From positions 8,418,864 to 8,482,863 of the forward strand of contig CM071574.1 of NCBI GenBank assembly GCA_036426205.1: 64,000 nucleotides of DNA. The letters run 5' to 3'. The notes beneath the pieces were generated by a model, which was not told the DNA's origin, did no database searches, and saw nothing but the letters and a program-made list of their open reading frames with translations. The translations under genes and the position numbers were made by a program. The stretch is from Ascaphus truei. Its lineage: Eukaryota; Chordata; Amphibia; Anura; Ascaphidae. Below are positions 44,601-56,600 of this stretch, in pieces; the first letter of the stretch is position 1, and the number at the start of each line of letters is the position of its first letter.

Positions 44601-47600
44601 TTTAACCTGCAGGATATCACGGTAACCTTTAACCTGCCCTGAGCTCTGGGGACAGCTCCTTTCTAACCGCCTGGACACTTATCTCCTGAACGGAGTATTG
44701 GATTTCATTAAAAAAAAATTGGTGTTGGAAATGTAAGAGAATTCTTAAAGCAGGGGTGTGCAATCTTTCCCCCCTGCGCCCCCTTGCCGGCTCTCCCCCC
44801 CCCCCTCCTTACCTTGGCTCCGGCGTTCTGGCGTCACATTTCCATGACAGCGCGGCGTCACGTGACCCCGCTGCATCATATGACGTCGCCAGAAGCTGTC
44901 TGAGGCAAGGTAAGTAAAGTCACAGAGGCCTTCGCCGCTCCCCTTGCATTTAATGTAAATGCCTTCGGGAAGCGTGCAGAGCCTCTGTAACCCGCCACCG
45001 GGCCCCCCCACCCCCCCCCCCCCCCTCCCCAGTTTTCGCACCCGACTTAAAGTATGCAACAACAAAAAAAGTCATGCAAAAAACAATGGCGGCCAGCGCG
45101 GACTGTGGTTTAACCTTTGAAGGGCTTTAATGACGTAACTGGTAAATTTACTTTTTTGTTCCCCAACAGAAATATGGCTAGGGGGGTGGATCCAGATGCA
45201 AACATCACGGCAGGTTTGTCGTGTTCATTCTTAGGCATTTGTTAAAGGGTCATTTGAATATGGGTTTAACCTCTACAAGGAGGCAAAGCACGACTGAATT
45301 CAGAGTGTTTGACATGTCACGAGTAGATTCTGCCGTCTAGGACATTTCGGTCGTGGTGGTTTTGCCGTGACCATTGTCACCAGCGGCCGTTAGTTATTCG
45401 CCCAATCATGTCGCTCGCAGGGGACCAATTTCTCTTTCCACCCCCCATTTTACCACCAAGTAAAGCCCTATCCTACGCCTTACCCTAAAACCCATAATCG
45501 GTAACACCTAATATAGAAACCTACCCAAAAACATGAACCCCTTTCCCTTAAAAACCCCTTTACCCTAAACACCCTAAATCACCGCTGATTAACAGGCAGA
45601 TAACCCCTATCCCTCCGCCCCTATCGGTAACCTCAATAACAAACCCGTAGTCCCGTCAGTCCCCTACAAGACCCCGCACAAAATACCCCAAGTCTCCGAA
45701 AGATCCCTACATGAACCCCTAAAAAACCCATGTCCTCATCCCGACATTAAGAGTCCATAAAACGAGCCTGCTATCCCTACATGAACCCATAACCACTATC
45801 CCTCATCCCCTAACACTGTAACTCAGAATAGCTCCCTTAGCCTTCATTCGCCCTACAACTAACGCCCTATATACCCCCGATCCTAATTCCCTACATTAAA
45901 CCCCAATATATTCCAAGAGCCCTCCATACCCCTATTCATTAACCCCATACCCGTACTATCTACCAATTATACCCCTAAAACCCCTACCATAACCCTAAAA
46001 CCCTTTCCGTCAATTTCACTTATTGGTGAAATGGCCAGCGGCTTGTTTGGTCCAGCAGCGAGTTAAGCGTCTCTCGGCAGCACTTGGTCCGGCCAAACTA
46101 AGCGACCAAATGGATTCTGGTCATTGCTTACGTTCTTCCAATACAACAACTGTTCGCGCTTCTTCACTCATTTATTGGGAAGAAGTATCCTAGTCCTAAA
46201 ACGACTACTTTTCTTGAACAGAAATAGGCATGTTTATATTTCCATCTAGTTTTCCAAACCCAACTGTGTGTGATATCAAGGAACTCTAGCATATGGCTAT
46301 TATGAAAATAAGCAGATGCAATAGGCAGAGCGCCATGCTTTAGAATCATAAACGTTCTCTCATTAAAAAAAAAAAAGACTATTTACCCGAAATGAGGATG
46401 GGACTGTGGTAGTAATAGTTACTCAAAAATATTTTGTCTTTTTTATTCCCTGTGTTGTGTCTTGTAGCTGTCTGCTAAACCACTTTTCCACATCTTACTC
46501 GCACTCATTGTGTTCCACTCCGCCCCACTCCACACGGAAGCAGGGGCAGTAAGTAAAATATCTCTGCTAAAATAAGGTTGTTGATGGTCTGCAAAGCAGT
46601 AAAGATTCCATTCTAAGGATGTTTACCACCACATGATTATATTCATGGCTAAATTCGTGGAAGCGTTTATATGCGTGCTGTTAAAACCTAAAGGTGACCG
46701 TTTTTGGGCCTATTGTCTCGAGAGAAGGGACTTTGCATTAACAATGATTTCAAATTTCGCGTGTCGCAAAGGCTCTAAGAGTTTCCCATCCCCTCGGTAA
46801 CAGTGGCGCATGCCTTAAGCCTTTGCGCTATAATCTATAAAATACCCCTAGCGTTGACTTTATGCGTTTTTCGTCGAATGTACAGCCCCGCTCTGTTAAC
46901 AAGACCCTTAATGAACTGTATTAACATCGGTTCCTCGCGCCATGTTCTTTTATTGTCTTGTCGTCCAATAAAACCCTGTTTATTGTGTGTTTTTTTGCTC
47001 ATATTCAAGGTTGGGGGGAGATAGGGTCTTTTTTTTTGGGCGCTGTGTGCGGTTAAAGTTCCATGAAATTTTTCTCTTATCTATATATTTTTTCCTTGCT
47101 ATACCATTCGTGCATTTACCTCGTTTGCAAATTTGTACCCGACTCCTGTTTCAACACGGCTAGCACCGAATATCGCCCCCTTCTGGCCACTGACAAGGGT
47201 TAACATTTATGTATCCACCCAGCAAAGTGGCTCGTTGACACGCCTTCCCGTTGCACTTGTATCTTGCAAAAGGCTATTTTTTTCACACAAGGAGTGTTGT
47301 CATTCCTGTCTTAAATGTATCTATCTGTGCACAGCCCTGCAAGAGGTGTTGTTTTATTTTGCACAGTTGTTTATATGTGCCACCCCTTGCAATTGTTATG
47401 CGCCCCCCAACACCACGACAACACTCCTAGCCATGGAAACACTATATTTGCACCCTGCAACAGAGGAGTGTCGTGAGTTAAATGTATATTGCACCTGCAA
47501 GGAGTGTGGTCCCTGTCAATGGATATTGCACACTGCAAGGAGTGTTGCATAAATGTATATTGCACCCTGCAAGGAGGGTTCGCATTTACAATGTATATTG

Positions 47601-50600
47601 CACACCTGCAAAGTGATGTTCCATCGTAAAATGTATATGGCAACCTGCAAGGAGTGTTCTTTGTAATTGCCTGCAAAGTGTGCATTTAGATCTTGACACC
47701 TGCAACGGAGTGGTCCATGTAACGGTAGTGCACCCTGCAAGGAGTGTTGCATTTAAATGTTTATGCCCAACCTGGGGAGTGTCATGAAGTGCCCTGCAGA
47801 GTGCATATAATGAAGATGTGCGTGTGCATTTAAATGTTTAGGCACCTGCAAGGGTGTTGCATGTAATTTATATTGCACCATCATGCTAAGAGTGTTGCAT
47901 GTAAATGATATTACATCCGCAAGAAGGTTGCATGTAAATTGCCCCGCAGAGGTATAATGGTTGCACTGCAGGAGTGTTTGCATTAAGTTATTCACCGCAA
48001 GGCTGTGCATAAAAGAATAACATATTGCACCCCATGTGCATAATGTTACGGCAGGGTGTTGCATGAAATGTATATTGCACCCTGCATAGGAGTGTTGTGA
48101 ATCATTACATGTAAGTTGACCCTGCAGGAGTGTTGCATGGTAAATGTATTCACTCGCCCATGATAGGAGTGTTTGCATGTAAATGGATTGGTTGCCCCTG
48201 CTAGGAGTGTTTTGCAGGTAAATGTGTGTTGCACCCTGTAGAGTGTTGCTGTAAATGTGTCATTGCACCCTCTAGGAGTGTGCATGTAAATGTGTGTTGG
48301 CCCCGCTGCTAGGAGTTGCCCATGTATGTGTGTTGCACCCTGCTAGGAGTTTGCGCTGTAAAGTGTGCACCTGTGGTGTTGCGGTAGGTACCCTGCTAGG
48401 AAGTGTTGCATGTAAATGATGTGTTGCCGCCTGCTGGGAGGTTGCATGGTAAATTGGGTTGACACCCTTGCTAGGAGTTGCCATTGTGTTTCCCTGCTAG
48501 ATGTGATGAAATGTGTGTTGCCACCTGGCTCGGAGTGTTGATGAAATGTGTGTTGCCCCTGCTAGGAGTGTTGCATGTTAATGTGTGTTGATAGGATGTT
48601 TGGTGTTGCCACCTACGGACGGTGCTAAGTATTTGCACCTGCTGGATGTGATTTAGTGTGTTGCCCTACAGAGTGTTGCATGTAAATGTTATTGAACCTG
48701 CTAGGAGTGTGTTGCATGTAAATGTGTGTTTCACCCTGCTAGGAGTCTTGCCATGTAAAGTGTGTTGCCCCCTGTAGGAGTGTTGCATGTAAATGTATAT
48801 TGCACCTGCTAGGAGTGTTGCATGTAAATGTGGTTGCCCCCGCTAGGAGTGTGCATTAAATGGTTATCTTGCAACCTCTGCCGTAGGAGTGTTGATTGTT
48901 ACAAGGTGTTGCACCCTGCAGGAGTGTTGCATGTAAATGTGTGTTTGCACCCGCAGGGTGTTGCATGTAAATGTTGTTGCACCCTGCTAGGAGTGTTGAA
49001 TGTAAATGTATATTGCACCCTGCTAGGAGTGTGCATTGTAAAAATGGTGTTGCACCCTGCTAGGAGTGTTGCATGTAAATGTTTTGCCCCCTGCATAGGA
49101 GTAGTGTTGCATGTAAAGTATTATTGCACCCTGCTAGGATGTGGTGCATGTAGGAATGTGTTGTTGCACCCTGGCTAGAGAGGTTGCATGTAATGTATAT
49201 TGCACCTCGTTGCACACCTGCTAGGAGTGTTGTGTAAATGTTATTGCACCCTGCTAGGAGTGTTTGCATGTAAAATGTGTGTTGCACCATGCAGGAGTGT
49301 TGCATGTAAATGTTATTGCACCCTGCTAGGAGTGGTTGCATGTAATGTTGTGTGCCCCCTGACTAGGAGTGTTGCATGTAAATGTGTGTTCAACATTGTA
49401 GGAGTGTTGCGTGTAAATGTGTGTTGCCCCTGCTAGGAGTGTTGCATGTAAATGTGTGTTGCCCCTGCTAGGAGTGTTGCATGTAAATGTGTGTTGCACC
49501 CTGCTAGGAGTGTTGCATGTAAATGTGTGTTGCCCCTGCTAGGAGTGTTGCATGTAAATGTGTGTTGCCCCCTGCTAGGAGTGTTGCATGTAAATGTGTG
49601 TTGCCCCCTGCTAGGAGTGTTGCATGTAAATGTGTGTTGCCCCCTGCTAGGAGTGTTGCATGTAAATGTGTGTTGCCCCCTGCTAGGAGTGTTGCATGTA
49701 AATGTGTGTTTGCCCCTGCTAGGAGTGTTGCATGTAAATTGTGTGTTGCACCCTGCTAGGATGGTTTGCATGTGTAATGTGTGTTGCACCCTGCTAGGAG
49801 TGGTGCATGTAAATGTGTGTTTTGCCCCCTGCTAGGAGTGTTGCAGTGTAAATGTATATTGCACCTGTAGAGAGACTGGTTGCATATAAATGTGTGTTTG
49901 CCCTCTGCCTAGGAGTGTGTGCCATTGTAAATGTATATTGCACCCTGCTAGGAGTGTTGCATGTAAATGTGTGTGCCCCCTGCTAGGAGTGGTTCCGTAA
50001 ATGTATGGGTGCCCTGCATAGGAGTGTTGCCATGTAAATGTGTGTTGCCCCCTGCTAGGAGTGTTGCATGTAAATGTATATTGCACCCTGCTAGGAGTGT
50101 TGCATGTAAATGTGTGTTGCCCCCTGAGAGTGTTGCATGATAAATGTTTATTGCACTCCTGCTAGGAGTGTTGATGTAAATGTGTGTTGCCACCCTGCTA
50201 GAGTGTGTGCATGTAAATGTGTGTTGCACATGCTAGAGTGTTGCATGTAAAGGTATATTGCAACACGTAGGAGGTGTTTGAGTAAATGTGTTTCACCCTG
50301 CTAGGGTGTTGCAATGTAAATGTATATTGCCCCTGCAAGGAGTGTTGCATGTAAATGTTTATTGCACCTGCTAGGAGTGTTCCATGTAAATGTGTGTTTG
50401 CCCCCTGGCTAGGAGGGGTTAGCAATGTAAATGTGTGTTGCCCTGCTGCGAGGAGTGTGTGCATGTAAATGTGTTTGCCCCTGCTAGGAGTGTGCATGTA
50501 AATGTGTGTTGCCCCTGCTAGGAGTGTTGCATGTAAAGTGTGTGTTTGCCCCCTGCTAGGAGATGTTAATTGTAAATGTGTGTTGCCCCTGCTAGGAGTG

Positions 50601-53600
50601 TTGCATGTAAATGTGTGTTGCCCCTGCTAGGAGTGTTGCATGTAAATGTGTGTTGCCCCTGCTAGGAGTGTTGCATGTAAATGTGTGTTGCCCCCTGCTA
50701 GGAGTGTTGAGGTAAAATTGTGGTTCCCCCTGCTAGGAGTGTTGCATGAAATGTGTGTTGCCCCCCTGCTAGGGTGATGGCCATGACTGGTGTGTTGCCC
50801 CCGGCTAGGGAGGGTTGCATGTTAAATGTGTGTTGCCCCCTGCTAGGAGTGTTGATGTAAATGTGTGTTGCCCCATGCTACGGAGGTTGCATGTAAATGT
50901 GTGTTGACCCCCCTGTTGGAGTGTTGCATGTAAATGTGTGTTGCCCCCTGTAGGAGTGTTGCATGTTAAATGTGTGTTTGAACCCTGCTAGGAGTGTTGC
51001 ATGTAAATGTGTGTTGCCACCCTGCTAGGAGTGTTGCATGTAAATGTGTGTTGCCCCTGCTAGGAGTGTTGCATGTAAATGTGTGGTTGACCACCCTGTA
51101 GGAGGTTGCATGTAAAGGGTGTACCCCTGCTAGGAGTGTTGAGTAAATGTGTGTGTTGCCCCCTGCTAGGAGTGTTGCATGTAAATGTGTGTTGCCCCCC
51201 CTGCTAGGAGTGTTTGCAGTGTAAATTGGTGTGTGCCCCCAATGCTAGGAGTGTTGCATGGTAAAGTGGTGTTGCCCCTGCTAGGAGTGTTGCATGTAAA
51301 TGTGTGTTGCCCCCTGCTAGGAGTGTTGCATGTAAATGTGTGTTGCCCCCTGCTAGGAGTGTTGCATGTTAATGGGTAATGTAGACTTTTCTAGAACTGT
51401 TCATGTATGAAGCTTATCACAAATATAAAGTGAGGGCTGCAGCCCAAAGAAAACAAGTAGAATATTCACACTAAGTAATTATTGAACTTTGAAAACACCT
51501 TTAAAGGGGACACAGCACAGTCCAACAACTGTATATCCTGAACGAGTACAACGAGGTGGAAAAGATGGATATTACATTATGTTATCATATTAGGCAAATA
51601 ATGGTCTCTAATTTGTTACAGTAATACTTTATATCACGACACAATGGAATTGAGGTTTAATATTCATTGACAGTTGACGTTTCAATCTCCCCCGTCCCCC
51701 ATCATCATTTACGTGTAGATTGTGGTGATTTGTAATGTAGGTCATACACAGAACACTAAAAATAGGCAATCTGTTTGCTTTGATTGCACAGTGGTATAAC
51801 ACGGTGCTTCAGAGGGCTTTGTTACAGGGTTTTTTTGGCTCTCCTGACCCGCTGAACACATCCATTATATGGAGTTCTCAAAGAAGAAGAAAATACAATT
51901 TAGCCAGGTATCGGGGTTCCACTCTCTGACACAGCAAGAGAGATTTATGGGACCTTCTTTAAATGTAATAAAAGTAGCAGTGCTGGAGCTTCCAGTTCGG
52001 AACAGAACTTACTCAAATCTAAAGCAATACACAATTTAAACCATCTAAAGATATGTCCACTTAGGGAGCAGAGAGCAGAAAAAGATAGCTAGAGAGATTG
52101 ATGTTGGCCTTATTTAGATACTTAGGGCAGCAACGTTTGGTACTGCCACTGTAAAATAGAACATACTACAATGTACAGCGATCCAGTGTATGGTTACATA
52201 CTTCCAACCATTAACATATACTTCCATTTAGGGAACAAAGAATGAAAAATGGATACCCCTTAAAAACAAAATCACAGCATCTGATCCCTTCTAGGTGTCC
52301 TCAATGTATAATGTTCTCTGATCTTATACACAGCAATAAAGACACTGAATGTGTCCGCTATTAATTATTCCGATAGGCTAGGAGCAGTGGGTACAGTCTA
52401 CCTGTTATATAGACTTAGGCACAATACCAAATAAACACAACGGACAATGATAAGGCACCAGAGATGTACTGCTCACCTCTCTGGCACAAAAGGGGTTAAA
52501 GGAGCAAAACAGTAAAAATCCTATATATATATTTTTTTTTAATCAGTTGTGTAGTATTAGATAATACTTACTGCATTTTTAATATATATCTTTTCTCCCA
52601 ATGTCTTTTTTTAAAATTAGTTTTAATAATGTACTCAGCATTCTTTGCCAGCTTCGCAACCATTTAGAAAGTCACATCCACTTCCTCTTTTGAAACAGGC
52701 CTTTTTGAGCTCGGTCCTTTGGCAACAAAGTATCACAAACATATCTGTTGCTATGTTCCAAACAGCAGACTGTCTATTGCTCTGAAATCTGTAACGAAAA
52801 TGTTACACTTAGTAATGTAATGTTACATTAGAGCTGCAGCATTTCAGACGGCAGCACAGAATTAGACGGCGGCCATTTTGATAGCCCCACAAGCAGGATA
52901 TTGGCAGAAAGAATCGATCTGCAGCTTAGGTTATTATGTCTCATTAAAGTTACTCACATGATTTAAGTTCTGTTTTCCCCGGTGAGAAACAGCTTAAGTT
53001 CAGATACTCAGCATCATTAGACCTGGCTGCCCGTTCATATTATTAACCTCGTTGCTGCCAGTGGAACATTGGTTAGGAATGCATTGCCAGCCACAGACTT
53101 TAAGGACCTTTACGGTGAATTAACATTATTTTATTTGAAGTATACGGTAACCTCAGCTTGTGTTTCTGCTTTGACTTTTCTTTCCTTAGGGGGAGGGGAC
53201 AATGATGAAAGATGGACATGTTTTTCGCGTTGTCCAATCCAATTGTTGGGATCCTGAAGTGAGGTTAGGAGAGATGGATCAGTCAGGTACATACAAACTG
53301 TAAGAGGTGTGATGCGTCACTATCCCCTGTGGCCATGAAGAGGTTATGCCATGGTGTGTATGCATGTGACATGTTAACTCATTCAGTGCAAGGGAGTTTA
53401 TAATGATCAATAAGGCTAAATGGGAAAATATTGGGCAATAAAGAGAATATATGAGTTTGAAGTGTATGTGTAATACTTTGTCTTATTTCATCAACATTTA
53501 TTTATTTATAAAATATTTAGAACCAGGAAGTAATACATTGAGAGTTACCTCCCGTTTTCAAGTATGTCCTGGGCACAGAGTTAAGACAAATAATACATGG

Positions 53601-56600
53601 TTACAAATACAGTTACATAAATGAACAGGGTATACATTATATACAAGACATGACATGACATTAAAACATGACATTTAAAAAAAAAAAAAAATTTTAATGT
53701 TCAAAATCAAATAAAAATGTATTTCCCATAAAAAGAATAGAGACTTTTCACAAACTAAGTTGCAATGCAAGATGCCTATATTTGTTGTTAAATAGAACCC
53801 GTTCGCTGTCGGAGGCGACTGCAGTTCATTGATTTGCAAAATGGATGAGGCCACTCTGGTTCCAATGGCAGTAAATGTAAAGCAGGCCTAAAATGAGAGA
53901 GAACGAGACGGTGATTCCACTGAGATAAGAGCGGGGGGCTCAATTCCAGCCCTCAAGACCCCCCCCCCCCCCAACAGGTAAGGTTTTCAGGATATCCCTG
54001 CTTCAGCACAGGTGGCTCAATCAGTCCCTGCTTCAGCACAGGTGGCTCAAATCAGAGGCTCAGTCGAAGACTGAGCCTCTGATTGAGCCACCTGTGCTGA
54101 AGCAGGGACTGATTGAGCCACCTGTGCTGAAGCAGGGATATCCTGAAAACCTGACCCAGAGTGGAGGAGCCCCGGATTGGAGAAATGCAGCAGCTTCAAC
54201 TATTTGGTTCTCTCCGCATGAAAAAAAAGACGGCAACAAAAGTTTGTTCCATATCTTTGTGCTCAATGCAGGAGTGACGGTACAAGCTCTCTCAACAGTT
54301 CCCGTAATGTTCAGCTACTGGGTAAGTTGTAAGCACAGCCCAGGCGATCTTTCTAGTACAATTCCTACTCAACTATATTGTTTCTTGTTTTTCTTTGAAA
54401 CGGTGTGACGAGTGGGGTTGTCTGGTGTCCAGTACTGAACCGGACTGTCCTGTATTTGGACAATGTCCAGTAAAAAAAGAAAAAAGAGAGAGGTAATACT
54501 GGACATGTGTGTGTCCGGTATTACTTCTCTGGACACAGTGACCTGACCGGCTTGGGGAGGCCGCGGGATTTCCCAGAGCAGGGCTGTTCCTGGGGGTCGG
54601 GGCAGCTTCCTCCATCCTGATTGCCTACTGCTGGCTAATGCAGCCAATCAGGAGGAGGTGTCAGGAGCCTGGGGGCGGGGCCAAGGATGAGGAGGAAACA
54701 GCATGGAGCGGCAAGAGGTGTGTGTGTGTTTCTGTGTCTCGAGCACGTCATACCTTTCACCATTGCGTCCAGTATTTTTGGAGAAGCCGCCTGGCAATCC
54801 TAGTGACGTGCAATGTTGTGCATTTTGCAAATGTTTGAATGTATTAAAATACCCGTAATCGGTTCAGGAACGGTCGTCTTCTACGTTCGCAGTCACCGAC
54901 GCCAACTTTGCAAGGTTTCTTTGTTTCAATGCATTATCGAGTGTTGAGAGAAGCGGACAAATGTTGGAAGGCTTGCAGCATAAACAACCGCATTTCACAA
55001 ATGTTACCAATTTATTTCCAGACTTTGGGGCAAAATGTAATTCCCAAGATGTATATTTTAAGTTGCCAATTTTTGGCAAAGTTTGCATTATTTTATTTTT
55101 TACATTTCAAATTCTAAATAAGAATCATTTGCACTCAATTAATTTATCCATCTTTAATAATGAGCGTTTAACAAAGAATTAGGGACCCATTTCAGCAGGA
55201 AGATCGTCCCTTTTATGTCAGAGAATTAATATGATTCAGTGGCAATACTTGGTAAAAAATAAAAATGCTTTAAAATAGAAGGATCAGGTGTTTTCAGTAT
55301 CACGCTGGGGATCTTTCATTACTTTAGCTATTACTTTACCTACTTCAAAACTAGCAGGATCATGCGATTGAAGTGATTTCCATACACTATGCAATGTTCA
55401 GGCTTTGGGAACTGTTAGTACAATGCAATGTATTTCTCATTTGGTGCACAAGTAAAGTATTCAGTGTGGATTTAAGTACAGTAAATAAAACTACCATGTG
55501 TGGTCCATTTGCAAGTCTGCAACTCTGTCTTTCCTCATTATTGCTTAGCAAACAATGCTTCCACTGGAGCCAGGGATTCTGGGTAATGACATGCAAATGA
55601 GCATAATGTGTAACTAGGGTTGCCAGGTGGCATCTCCAAAGGTACTGGACACAACGGTGAAAAGTGCAATGCGCTCACGAAAAGACGGTGAGGAGTAATG
55701 TTATTTATAAATGATCTGATCGTTACGTAATTTTTTTCAAAATTTCACTACAAGTGTGCACCAATTTTCACCAAATCATATTGTTTTTTTTACGAAACGA
55801 TCAGATTATTTATAAATAACATACCCGCAGTCACACATTGCGAGCAATACTGATCTTAATCAAAATCTGATCTCCCACAAATTCCAAGATTTTTGCACCC
55901 CTCTTCATCCTCTCACCACCCCCCTCATCCTCTCACCCCCCCTCCTCTCTCAACACCTCTCATCCTCTTTCACCCCCCACCCCTCATCCTCTCTCTCCCC
56001 TTCAACCCCCCACTCCCCAACATGGAGCTGGTAAGTGATATAACAACACATTTGAAAAGTTATACCATACCGTGTACAGCAAATATAAATACCACGTGTG
56101 GTGCATTTACATATCTCAGACGGGTCTGCAGCCCTATCTTTCCCCACCGGTCTGAGACCTGCAAATGCACCACTGGTAATATTTTTATGTATTGTACGGT
56201 GTAGGGTTTTTGTCACTTTTTTTTACCTACCATAACTTTTCTAATGTGTGGATTTAACAAACTCACAGAGGAAGGCCTTTAGTGGGTCAGTGCACAGTGG
56301 CATTACTAAGCAACTCTTAACTACAAAAGAGGGCCAGACATACACATTAGCCACAAACTGGAGTCACTTCTGCACTATTTCAGCTCTGTTCACTGCCCTA
56401 ACCTGCTTTCTTTTGTCCTTCATGTAGTTAATACAAATATAAAACAATGCTTCATACAACATGACCTAATCGTATTTAACTAATTTGCCAAATAAACAAC
56501 AATGTGATAGTTGTGTATGCAAAGAATTGAGTGAGTTAACCAGGAACTTGGCACATAATTGGAGGTAATTAGAAGTTGCACTAATGCCCACATATAAATT

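Noticed and set aside
19117..51375. CRISPR-like appearance of regularly repeated units
   Set aside because: Units are directly adjacent tandem repeats without unique spacers, no cas genes, and the DNA is vertebrate.
47371..51379. Cys-rich (+) and Thr/Asn-rich (-) frames
   Set aside because: Products of the 36-bp array; indels break them at random.
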